From a bacterium (GTDB lineage: Bacteria > CG2-30-53-67 > CG2-30-70-394): a stretch of DNA of 51,764 bases. Of this stretch, positions 27,904 through 35,018 are shown in pieces (positions within the stretch are counted from its first letter, which is position 1; each line of letters starts with the position of its first letter). The stretch spans positions 1 to 51,764 of the forward strand of contig JAJRSX010000146.1 of the NCBI GenBank assembly GCA_024278555.1, written 5' to 3'. The notes under the pieces were generated by a model that worked only from the letters and a program-made list of their open reading frames with translations, had not been told where the DNA came from and did no database searches. The position numbers and the translations under genes were made by a program.

Positions 27904-29361
27904 ATGGCGCGTCTCTTGATCCTGGGTGCGGGTGTCGCCGGCCACACCGCGGCCTCGTTCGCCCAGCGGTGGCTCGGTAAGAAGCACGAGGTGGTCGTGG
28001 TGTCGCCCAACTCGATGTACAACTGGATCCCGTCGAACATCTGGGTCGGGGTCGGACGGATGAAGCCGGAGAAGGTGGTCGTCGAGCTCGCCCCCATCTA
28101 CCGCAAGGCGGGGATCGACTTCCGCCAGGCCCGCTGCCTCTCCATCCACCCGGAGGGGGGCGAGAGCGGCGGCCAGCCGTACGTCACCGTTGAATGCACC
28201 GATCCGGCGCGCCGGGGCGAGCGGGAGGAGATCGCCTACGACTACCTGGTGAACGCCACCGGACCCAAGCTCAACTTCGGCGCCACCGAGGGGCTCGGGC
28301 CGGAGGGCAACTCCCTCTCCGTGTGCACCTACGGCCACGCCGAGGCGGCGGCGCGGGCCTTTGAGGAGTCGATCCAGCGGATGGAGCGGGGTGAGCACCA
28401 GGAGATCGTGATCGGTACCGGCCACGGCATGTGTACCTGCCAGGGCGCCGCCTTCGAGTACCTGTTCAACGTCGAGCAGGAGCTGAGAAGGCGCGGGGTG
28501 CGCGACAAGGCGACCCTCCACTGGCTCTCCAACGAGTACGAGGCGGGCGACTTCGGCATGGGCGGCATGCACCTGAAGCGGGGCGGCTACGTCACCCACT
28601 CGAAGGTCTTCACCGAGTCGCTGCTGGCCGAGCGGGGGGTGAACTGGCACCTGCGCGCCCACACCACCGCGGTGGAGCCGCACAAGGTCCACTACGAGAC
28701 CCTCGACGGGGAGAACCACGAGCTTCCCTTCGACTTCACCATGCTCATCCCCCCCTTCGCCGGGGTCGGCCTGCAGGCGTACGACCGCAAGGGGGCGGAG
28801 ATCACCGAGCGGCTCTTCAATCCGGGCGGCTTCATGTGGGTGGACGGCGACTACCAGGCAAAGCCGTTCGAGCAGTGGGAGGCGAGCGATTGGCCGCGCA
28901 CCTACCAGAACCCCCACTACCCGAACATCTTCGCCGCCGGCATCGCCTTTGCCCCGCCGCACCCGGTCTCCAAGCCGATGAAGAGCGTCAACGGCACCCC
29001 CATCTTCCCGACCCCGCCGCGCACCGGCATGCCGTCGGCGATGATCGGCAAGGCGGTGGTCGCCTCGATCCGCGACATGCTCAACCGCGGCGCCACCGAG
29101 CCGACCCACACCGCCTCGATGGCGGAGATGGGGGCGGCGTGCGTCGCCTCCGCCGGTACCGGCCTCTTCAACGGGACCGCCGCCTCGATGACCGTCTATC
29201 CGATCGTCCCCGACTTCAAGAAATACCCGGAGTACGGCCGCGACCTCAACCTCACCTTCGGCGAGCTCGGCCTCGCCGGCCATTGGATCAAGTACATCCT
29301 CCACGTGATGTTCCTCTACAAGGCGCGCCAGCGGTTTGGCTGGAGCATGATCCCAGAGTAG
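27904..29361 (+). CDS. sqr: sulfide:quinone oxidoreductase-like flavoprotein
   Basis: Membrane-attached FAD enzyme likely to oxidise sulfide or a related sulfur compound and reduce quinone. The N-terminal FAD motif is LLILGAGVAGHTAA (4-17). Cysteines typical of SQR are present: Cys141 (SVCTYGHA), Cys177/Cys179 (GMCTCQGAAFEY) and Cys413 (GAACVASAG). The C-terminus ends in amphipathic segments (GHWIKYILHVMFLYKA, FGWSMIPE) like SQR membrane anchors. At 485 residues it is longer than classical 430-residue SQRs. A perfect AAGGAGG precedes the ATG at 27904, and a sigma-54 promoter lies upstream. The SQR type is not determined. Confidence 0.83.
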   Translation: MARLLILGAGVAGHTAASFAQRWLGKKHEVVVVSPNSMYNWIPSNIWVGVGRMKPEKVVVELAPIYRKAGIDFRQARCLSIHPEGGESGGQPYVTVECTDPARRGEREEIAYDYLVNATGPKLNFGATEGLGPEGNSLSVCTYGHAEAAARAFEESIQRMERGEHQEIVIGTGHGMCTCQGAAFEYLFNVEQELRRRGVRDKATLHWLSNEYEAGDFGMGGMHLKRGGYVTHSKVFTESLLAERGVNWHLRAHTTAVEPHKVHYETLDGENHELPFDFTMLIPPFAGVGLQAYDRKGAEITERLFNPGGFMWVDGDYQAKPFEQWEASDWPRTYQNPHYPNIFAAGIAFAPPHPVSKPMKSVNGTPIFPTPPRTGMPSAMIGKAVVASIRDMLNRGATEPTHTASMAEMGAACVASAGTGLFNGTAASMTVYPIVPDFKKYPEYGRDLNLTFGELGLAGHWIKYILHVMFLYKARQRFGWSMIPE

Positions 29362-29400
29362 AAAAACAACGAGCCAAAAATTACCGAAAAGGAGATCGAC

Positions 29401-29553
29401 ATGACGAATCCAAAGCCTTACGAGCAGGGCTATTTTCCCCCCGTGCCCACCAGCGCCACCCGCTTCTGGCGGACCAACCTCCTGTGGCAGGTGTGGCGCC
29501 TCCTGCGGATCAACATGAAGATGGTCCGGGTGATCCGCGCCAGCCATCGCTGA
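29401..29553 (+). CDS. 50-residue basic peptide, paralogue A
   Basis: Too short for usual cut-offs but well supported: AAGGAG precedes the ATG, it follows the SQR gene by 39 bases, and it is paralogous over its whole length to the peptide at 29815 (33 of 50 residues by eye). The sequence opens MTNPKPYEQGYFPPVPTSAT, then RFWRTNLLWQVWRLLRINMK and MVRVIRASHR. The N-terminus is Pro/Tyr-rich, and residues 21-48 would form a strongly basic amphipathic helix with Trp residues, suited to lie on a membrane surface. The function is unknown; the context suggests an accessory of the SQR system. Confidence 0.85.
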   Translation: MTNPKPYEQGYFPPVPTSATRFWRTNLLWQVWRLLRINMKMVRVIRASHR

Positions 29554-29587
29554 CCCCTGATCCCTCCCTCTGTGGGGGTCAGTGTTC

Positions 29588-29617
29588 GAGAGCGGGTCGC
29601 GTGAGCGGCCCGCTCTC
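29588..29617 (+). terminator. hairpin after the SQR-peptide A operon
   Basis: GAGAGCGGG (29588-29596) pairs perfectly with CCCGCTCTC (29609-29617); the loop can add three inner pairs. It lies 35 bases after peptide A. No U-tract follows, so it may be an mRNA-stabilising structure or a Rho-assisted end instead of an intrinsic terminator. Confidence 0.45.
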
Positions 29618-29770
29618 ACCGTTTGTGGCGCAATGGTTACCCTGCTTGGTGGGTCATTGTTTCATAGTGTGTATGACATTCACTTTCTTGTATGAAAAGG
29701 TTTCGTTAGCGGACAAAAAAGTGGTTTCTGGTTGAATCACCATGTTGTCGATGGGCTCTGGGAAAAAATA

Positions 29771-29789
29771 GCGACCCCTTTCGGGTCGC
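29771..29789 (+). terminator. hairpin in the leader of peptide B
   Basis: GCGACCC-CTTTC-GGGTCGC is a perfect 7-bp stem located 25 bases before the peptide B start, preceded by GGAAAAAATA. It could be an attenuator or simply the end of transcripts coming from peptide A. The surrounding 29640-29770 stretch is AT-richer than the genome and may contain a separate promoter for peptide B. Confidence 0.4.
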
Positions 29790-29814
29790 GAAATCTAGTG
29801 CTTGGGAGTCCATC

Positions 29815-29967
29815 ATGGCCAACCGCAAGCCGTACCAGCAGGCGTATTATCCCCCCATGCCGACCCGCGCCACGCGCTTCTGGCGCACCAACGGTCTGTA
29901 CCAGGCGTGGCGCTTCCTGGTGATCAACCTGAAGATGGTCCGGGTGATCTCCCGCAGCCACCACTGA
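29815..29967 (+). CDS. 50-residue basic peptide, paralogue B
   Basis: It begins MANRKPYQQAYYPPMPTRAT, continues RFWRTNGLYQAWRFLVINLK and ends MVRVISRSHH. It is the same length as peptide A and aligns without gaps; shared columns are KPY-Q-Y-PP-PT-ATRFWRTN-L-Q-WR-L-IN-KMVRVI-SH. Differences are mostly at third codon positions or conservative, which indicates purifying selection on the protein. The upstream region contains a hairpin (29771-29789) and GGGAG before the ATG. The function is unknown. Confidence 0.82.
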   Translation: MANRKPYQQAYYPPMPTRATRFWRTNGLYQAWRFLVINLKMVRVISRSHH

Positions 29968-30049
29968 GCCGCCGCCAAGGCGGCACCGCGGCGCGCGTGG
30001 CGTTGGTGGCGGCTGGACACGGGCGATCGGTCGGTGCGACGCTCGAAGG

Positions 30050-30694
30050 ATGATGCGTCGCCTCCTCACCCTTCCCCTCGCCCTGCTGGTCGCCGCGGTC
30101 CCGGCGGCGGCCGATGACCTCGCCACCGAGATCCTCCACCTGCAACAGCGGTGGGCGAAGGTGGCCTACCAGATGGAGCCGGAGGGGCGCGCCGCCGCCT
30201 TCGAGGCGATCGCCGCCGACACCCACCGGCTCGCCGAGCGCCACCCGGATCGGGCCGAGCCGCTCATCTGGGAGGGGGTGGTGCGGGCGAGCGAGGCGGG
30301 CGCCAAGGGGGGGCTGGGGGCCCTGAAGCTCGCCAAGGCGGCGCGGCGACTCTTGCTCGCTGCGGAAAAGATCGACCCGGAGGCGCTCGACGGCGATATC
30401 TACGTCACCCTCGGCGCCCTCTACACCCGGGCGCCCGGGTGGCCCATCGGTTTTGGCGACAAGAAGGAGGCGGAGCGGTACCTGAAGCGTGCCCTGGCGC
30501 TGCACCCGGACCACATCGACCCCAACTACTTCTACGGCGACTGGCTGATCCGTCGCCACCGGTACGAGGAGGCGATCCCCTACCTGGAGCGTGCCCTGGC
30601 GGCCCCGCCCCGCCCCGGCCGGCCGGTCGCCGATGCCGGTCGCCGGGCGATGGTCGAGAAGGCCCTGGAAAGGGCGCGGGCGAAGGTGCGGTAG
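30050..30694 (+). CDS. exported TPR-repeat protein
   Basis: A 214-residue protein with a signal peptide (MMRRLLTLPLALLVAAVPAA, cut before Asp) and alpha-helical repeats. Residues about 135-190 hold TPR-like sequence (GDKKEAERYLKRALALHPDH and RYEEAIPYLERALAAP). It probably acts in the periplasm in protein-protein contact; no partner can be named. It lies 82 bases after peptide B on the same strand and might belong to the SQR-associated set. Confidence 0.72.
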   Translation: MMRRLLTLPLALLVAAVPAAADDLATEILHLQQRWAKVAYQMEPEGRAAAFEAIAADTHRLAERHPDRAEPLIWEGVVRASEAGAKGGLGALKLAKAARRLLLAAEKIDPEALDGDIYVTLGALYTRAPGWPIGFGDKKEAERYLKRALALHPDHIDPNYFYGDWLIRRHRYEEAIPYLERALAAPPRPGRPVADAGRRAMVEKALERARAKVR

Positions 30695-30752
30695 GCGCGG
30701 CCTGCCGGCCGCGATCCAGCCGCCGCGGAGCGGGTCGGGGGCATGGCCCTCA

Positions 30753-32318
30753 CTACCCGCGTGCGTAGGCGGCCAGCGCCAGGGGGTCGAGCAGGGGCTC
30801 CTCCGCGAACAGGGCGCAGGCGTCGGTGACGTAGGCGACCTGGCGCATGCCGCACAGGGCGGCCGCCACCTGCGGGGTGGAGGTGGCAAAGGCGAGGGCG
30901 ATCTGCGACAGGCTCATGGTGGCGCCGCGCGGCCCGATCGCCGTGGCGAGCCGCTCCCGCAGGGCCTCGTTGCGCGCCAGCGACCGGGCCACCACCGCCT
31001 CCTCCACCCGCGGCAAAAGCGCCTGCACCGCCTTCAGGTAGCGGTCGAGGGCCTCCTGCCACCCCGCCTGCCCCTTGAGGTTGCGGTGCAGGAAGCGGCC
31101 CATCTTCTGGATATTGGGCAGGACCACCTGGCGGGCGATCTGCTCCCACTGGCTCGCTCCTTGGATCTCCGTGAGGGCGGCGGGGAGGTCGGTGGCCAGG
31201 GACAGGAGGTTGCCGCCGGCGAACCGCTCCTCGCAGTCGGTGGCGGCGAGGAGGGCGTCGATCTCCGCCTCCGCCTCGGCGACCCCCGCCAGGGCCTCCT
31301 CCAGGGCGATCGTCGGGTCGCGCTCGACCTCCGGGTCGGCGGTGGCCAGCCGGATCATGCCGCCGCTGGGGGGCATGGCGTTGAGCGGCCGGTTGGTGAC
31401 CACCGCGATCCGGAGGCGGGCGGCGGCCGCCAACACGCACACGGTGTCGCCGTCGACGACCGTGTTGGCGCGGCTCGCGGCCTCCGCTTCGAGGAGGTTG
31501 TAGGGGAGCTGGATGAGGTCGAAACGGGGGCGGCTGCCGGGGCCGTGGACCGCGGCGGCGGCCTGCTCGGCCGCCTGGAGGAGGCGGCCGAGGTCGAGGC
31601 GGGAGGGGTCATCCACGGCCGCGGCGAGGGTGTTGGAGGAGACGCCGTAGCCACCGATCCTCCCGGCCGCCACCTGCCGTTCGCAGAAGGCGAAGGCGGC
31701 CTCGACCGCGGCGTAGAGCTCGTCGGCCACCGTCTCGCTCGGGCGGCTCCCGAGGTGGTGGGTAAGCTGCGCCTCCGGGTTGTGGAGGAGCAGCCGGTCG
31801 ACCGTCTCCACCCCGAGGCGGTCGAGGGAGGCGGCCAGCGACAGGGCGAGGTGGTCGGGGTTGAGGCTGTGCCAGCAGCCGTCGGAGAGGGGCGCCACGC
31901 CACCGCTGTCGGCGGCGGCGTCCCCGTGGCCGCGCACCTGGGCGAGGAGGCCGCCCTGGAGGTAGCCCGCCTTGGTGACGATCACCACCTCATCGCGCGC
32001 CAGCCGCCCGTCACCGATCGCCTCACTGATGACCGCGCCGATAAGCCCCTCGCTGCCCCCATCGCCGTAGTTGGCGGCGGTGTCGAAGAGGTTGCACCCC
32101 TCGGCGACGGCCGCCGCCAGGGCGGCCCGATGGTCTGCATCGTCCGCCACCAGGCGGTAGCCGCCAAAGCCGATCTGCGAGCAGGTGAGGCCGGTGGCGC
32201 CGAGGGGGCGGTAGGCGGTCGGGACGAGGGTGGGATCCTCCGCCAGGCGCCGCGCCACCAGGCGGGCGCAACCCTCGGGGGTGGCGCGGCCGGCGAGGGG
32301 CACCTTTTCAGCCCGCAT
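30753..32318 (-). CDS. aldo/keto reductase family protein with C-terminal extension
   Basis: An NADPH-linked oxidoreductase fold. The N-terminal half has YRPLGATGLTCSQIGFGGYRL and the catalytic set Asp and Tyr in NLFDTAANYGDGGSE, Lys in IVTKAGY and His in LLLHNPE. The 521-residue product is about 200 longer than ordinary members (310-340); after the TIM barrel strands (IAVVTNRPLNAM) comes a helical region of unknown role before a final barrel-like segment (SLSQIALAFATSTPQV). The substrate is unknown. It is convergent with the TPR gene. Confidence 0.85.
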   Translation of the reverse strand: MRAEKVPLAGRATPEGCARLVARRLAEDPTLVPTAYRPLGATGLTCSQIGFGGYRLVADDADHRAALAAAVAEGCNLFDTAANYGDGGSEGLIGAVISEAIGDGRLARDEVVIVTKAGYLQGGLLAQVRGHGDAAADSGGVAPLSDGCWHSLNPDHLALSLAASLDRLGVETVDRLLLHNPEAQLTHHLGSRPSETVADELYAAVEAAFAFCERQVAAGRIGGYGVSSNTLAAAVDDPSRLDLGRLLQAAEQAAAAVHGPGSRPRFDLIQLPYNLLEAEAASRANTVVDGDTVCVLAAAARLRIAVVTNRPLNAMPPSGGMIRLATADPEVERDPTIALEEALAGVAEAEAEIDALLAATDCEERFAGGNLLSLATDLPAALTEIQGASQWEQIARQVVLPNIQKMGRFLHRNLKGQAGWQEALDRYLKAVQALLPRVEEAVVARSLARNEALRERLATAIGPRGATMSLSQIALAFATSTPQVAAALCGMRQVAYVTDACALFAEEPLLDPLALAAYARG

Positions 32319-32364
32319 TGGTCACCAGGGATCGGCGCGAGAGGGTGTAGGTGGCCGGCGGGGG

Positions 32365-32784
32365 CTACCCCTCGGGCGCCTCCGCCAGACGGGCGGCCTG
32401 GTTCTTCGCGTGACGCATGTCGGCGGTGAAGACCTGCTTGTCGAGGCGGCCGCTGGAGCCGTGGAGGAAGTCGCCCTCGGCGGTGAGGTAGAAGCAGACC
32501 GGCAGCATCGAGGCGTACGGCATGTGGGCGGCGCCGATCTCCATGATCCTCGAGTCGGGGTTGTGGCTCGGCAGGGAGACGCAGACGAACGACTCCTTCA
32601 GGGGGGTGGAGCAGTCGGGGTCCGGGAGGAGCTCCTCGAACAGGTTGCGGCAGCTCGAACAGGTGGGGCGGCTCAGCTCCACGAAGAGGAGCTTCCCCTC
32701 ATTGGCCGCCGCCCGCATCCCCTCCTCGAGGGAGGTGTACCAGGAGAGGCCATCGATATCGGCAAAGTGTGGATGGGATGACAT
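32365..32784 (-). CDS. thioredoxin-fold protein with CxxC
   Basis: A 139-residue protein with a thioredoxin-like strand LLFVELSRPTCSSC, whose CSSC (about 42-45) matches the redox-active motif, and the usual downstream cis-Pro region near YASMLPVCFYLT. No signal peptide is seen from the ATG at 32784, chosen for its AAGGAG. It resembles the DUF255/thioredoxin_7 group. It ends 46 bases before the aldo/keto reductase start, so the two may be cotranscribed. It is divergent from hipBA across the operator array. Confidence 0.75.
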   Translation of the reverse strand: MSSHPHFADIDGLSWYTSLEEGMRAAANEGKLLFVELSRPTCSSCRNLFEELLPDPDCSTPLKESFVCVSLPSHNPDSRIMEIGAAHMPYASMLPVCFYLTAEGDFLHGSSGRLDKQVFTADMRHAKNQAARLAEAPEG

Positions 32785-32907
32785 GGACGTGCAAATCTCC
32801 TTGGAAACGCGACAAAAGGGGGGCCATTGTACCACAGGCTCGGGGCTGCGGTAGCGCGCCTCCGGAAGGGTCCATGGGGGCCCGTGGCCCGCTTCGAGCA
32901 GAGGAAC

Positions 32908-32923
32908 TTGCGATATAACGCAA
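32908..32923. promoter_or_regulatory. HipB-like operator O1 (TTGC-N8-GCAA)
   Basis: TTGCGATATAACGCAA is a 16-bp palindrome and the first of four sites with identical outer halves and N8 spacing. It lies on the side of the divergent thioredoxin-fold gene. Confidence 0.7.
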
Positions 32924-32947
32924 TATGCGGCATGTAGAGGCATAAAA

Positions 32948-32963
32948 TTGCTGTTTAGCGCAA
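32948..32963. promoter_or_regulatory. HipB-like operator O2 (TTGC-N8-GCAA)
   Basis: TTGCTGTTTAGCGCAA starts 40 bases after O1. It retains the outer TTGC and GCAA with a different 8-base spacer. Confidence 0.7.
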
Positions 32964-32981
32964 TGCAAAGACGGATTTAGA

Positions 32982-32997
32982 TTGCATCAAACCGCAA
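32982..32997. promoter_or_regulatory. HipB-like operator O3 (TTGC-N8-GCAA)
   Basis: TTGCATCAAACCGCAA starts 34 bases after O2. Its first six bases double as the predicted -35 element of the hipBA promoter, so occupancy would block RNA polymerase. Confidence 0.72.
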
Positions 32998-33010
32998 CAT
33001 TAGCTATCCT
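32982..33010 (+). promoter_or_regulatory. sigma-70 promoter of hipBA
   Basis: TTGCAT (32982-32987) and TATCCT (33005-33010) are 17 bases apart. The start would be near 33017, about 32 bases before the hipB ATG. The promoter is enclosed by operators O3 and O4. Confidence 0.6.
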
Positions 33011-33021
33011 TGTGGCTGAAA

Positions 33022-33037
33022 TTGCGTTTCGATGCAA
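33022..33037. promoter_or_regulatory. HipB-like operator O4 (TTGC-N8-GCAA)
   Basis: TTGCGTTTCGATGCAA starts 40 bases after O3 and ends 11 bases before the hipB ATG, over the expected transcription start. Confidence 0.7.
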
Positions 33038-33048
33038 CTCAACCCTCA

Positions 33049-33315
33049 ATGAGCCCTCCCCCCCCCCCACCGGCGCCTCCCCTGCCCCTCCACCTCCTGG
33101 AGGAGATCCTCGCGGCGGCCCGCGCCCAGGGTCTTGACCAGCGGCGGCTGGCGGCCCGCGCCTCCCTCTCCCCCTTCACCATCAGCCGCCTGAAGCGGCA
33201 GGGCGACGCCTCGCTGACCACCCTCTCCCGGCTGGCCGCCGCGGTGGGGCTGCGCCTCGCCCTGGTCCCGGACGACGAGGTGGTGGCGGACGTGGAGCGG
33301 GGGGAGCTCTTCTGA
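33049..33315 (+). CDS. hipB: HipB-like helix-turn-helix antitoxin
   Basis: An 88-residue protein with a Cro/C1-type helix-turn-helix: LDQRRLAARASLSPFTISRL followed by ASLTTLSRLAAAVGLRLALV. A Pro-rich N-terminal tail ([11 protein letters not shown]) precedes it. HipB proteins dimerise on palindromic operators and sequester HipA. ATG 33049 is preferred because the predicted transcript begins near 33017; no Shine-Dalgarno sequence is visible. Its stop and the hipA start share one base (TGATG). Confidence 0.85.
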   Translation: MSPPPPPPAPPLPLHLLEEILAAARAQGLDQRRLAARASLSPFTISRLKRQGDASLTTLSRLAAAVGLRLALVPDDEVVADVERGELF

Positions 33316-34751
33316 TGGCGCCGCCGACGCCGGAGAGGGACCACCTGGCGGTGGTCTGGACGCGGGCCGGGGGGGTGCCGGTGAAGATGGGGAGCCTCTA
33401 CGTGAACGAGGCGGAGGCGCGCTTCCAGTATGCCGAGCCCTTCGTCGACGCCCACCTCCCGGGCCTCTCCCTCCTCTACCCCCCCGCCCTCTACGGCGCC
33501 CGGCCGGTGGTCTACCGGCGCGGCGGCCGCCTCCACCCGCGCTTCCAGGCCCTGATCCCGCCGGCGGGCCGCCACGCCTTCCTGCGCCACCTCCTCCTCG
33601 CCGCCCTGCGCGCCCGCGGCGAGGCGCCCACCCCCGGCTTCGAGGAGGATTGGGCCCTGCTGCTCCTTGCCGGCCACGGCTCCATCGGCCACGTGGACTG
33701 CTTCGCAGACGACGAGGCGGCGCGTGCCTGGTACACGGAGGCGCCCACCCCCCCCCTGGTGGAGGTGGGGCCGCGCCTCGGGGCGACCCTGCGCGACCTG
33801 GTGGCGTGGCTCGACGCGGACGCCGCGCCGCTCCTGCATCTGCTCGGGCCGACCCCCACGGTCGGCGGCGCGGTGCCCAAGCTCCTGTTGGCGATCCCGG
33901 CGACCGGGTGGACCGGGGAGGTGGCGGTCCCCACCCGAGGCGGGGCTGCGGACCGAGGCGGGGCGGGGGGCCGAGGCGGCGGGGCGGAGGCAGAGCGCAT
34001 CGACGTGGTCCTCAAGCTGGAGCGCACCGCCGTCTATCCGGGGCTGGTGGAGCTGGAGGCGATGGCCCTGGCGGTGCACCGCGACGCCAGCTTCGCGGTC
34101 CCCCGCTTCTGGGTCGCCGAGGTCGCCGGCCTGCCCGCCCTGGCGGTGGAGCGGTTCGACCGCGACGCCCACGGCGCGCCCATCCCCTTTGAGAGCTGGT
34201 TCACCCTCCTTGCCGGCGGCGCCCGCGACATCGCCACCCCGTACGACAGTGCCCTGGAGCGGATCGGCCGCGCCCTCGACACCCCGCGGCTGGCCCTGGT
34301 GGACGACCCGCGGGCGGCCAAGCGCCACCTCTTCCTACGCCTGGTGATGGCCCTGCTCACCGGCAACGGCGACCTCCACCTCGACAACCTCGCCCTCCTC
34401 GGCGGTGACGGCGGCTCGGGCGGCGGGGCGCACTTCTCGCCGGTCTACGACCCGACGCCGATGCGCGCCTACTCCCTCCACGACATGGTCACCCCGCTGC
34501 CCTTCGGAGACTACGGCCAGCCGGCGGCCGGCCTCGACCACCCGGTCACCCTGATCGAGGCAGTGGCCCGCTTCGGCGGTGCTCTGGGGATCCGTCGCGA
34601 CGAGCGGGCGGCCCTACTGGGCCGGGCCCTGGCCGCCACCGCCGACTACCCGGAGCGGGTGGCGGCGCTCACCCGCCTGCCGGAGCCCAACAAGCGGCGC
34701 CTGGAGGCGATCGCCCTGGAGGTGCGCGACCGCCTCGCGCCGGCGGCGTGA
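33315..34751 (+). CDS. hipA: HipA-like serine/threonine kinase toxin
   Basis: A 478-residue HipA-fold kinase. Recognisable parts are the N-terminal subdomain (VKMGSLYVNEAEARFQYAEP), the Gly-rich loop VGGAVPKLLL (183-192), Lys234 in VVLKLE, the catalytic loop NGDLHLDN (351-358) and the metal-binding VYDPTP (377-382). E. coli HipA arrests growth by phosphorylating GltX; targets of other branches differ. A Gly/Ala-rich insertion (about 200-228) between the loop and Lys234 is unusual. It is coupled to hipB by a one-base overlap. Confidence 0.87.
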   Translation: MAPPTPERDHLAVVWTRAGGVPVKMGSLYVNEAEARFQYAEPFVDAHLPGLSLLYPPALYGARPVVYRRGGRLHPRFQALIPPAGRHAFLRHLLLAALRARGEAPTPGFEEDWALLLLAGHGSIGHVDCFADDEAARAWYTEAPTPPLVEVGPRLGATLRDLVAWLDADAAPLLHLLGPTPTVGGAVPKLLLAIPATGWTGEVAVPTRGGAADRGGAGGRGGGAEAERIDVVLKLERTAVYPGLVELEAMALAVHRDASFAVPRFWVAEVAGLPALAVERFDRDAHGAPIPFESWFTLLAGGARDIATPYDSALERIGRALDTPRLALVDDPRAAKRHLFLRLVMALLTGNGDLHLDNLALLGGDGGSGGGAHFSPVYDPTPMRAYSLHDMVTPLPFGDYGQPAAGLDHPVTLIEAVARFGGALGIRRDERAALLGRALAATADYPERVAALTRLPEPNKRRLEAIALEVRDRLAPAA

Positions 34752-34815
34752 TCGCCGTCCCGCTCCCTCGCCTGGCTGGCCCCCCTCCCCCACACTCCCC
34801 CCTTCCCCCTGGAGA

Positions 34816-35008
34816 GGGTCAGCCGAAATGGCCCTGAGCATTCCACCACCGCTTCACACCGCTGGAACACGAAAACACGAAGGGGGGATACACGAAAAAC
34901 AACCGACTGAATTCTTTCGTGATTTGAACTTTTCGTGCTTTCGTGTTCCCTGCCACGTGAGGATACGGAGGCGCCAGATTTTTTGGCAGCCACGATTTCC
35001 GCTGATCC
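34816..35008. mobile_element. 193-bp MITE-like element, complete copy
   Basis: It is bounded by GGGTCAGCCGAAAT and ATTTCCGCTGATCC, imperfect terminal inverted repeats of about 14 bases. Inside, GGAACACGAAAACACGAA near the left third can pair with TTTCGTGCTTTCGTGTTCC on the right, giving a long hairpin. It is the same length (193) and orientation as the copy at 49291, with roughly three quarters identity by eye. It has no coding capacity. Its right end sits 10 bases before the M32 peptidase ATG. Confidence 0.82.
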
Positions 35009-35018
35009 ACGGAGAGAG

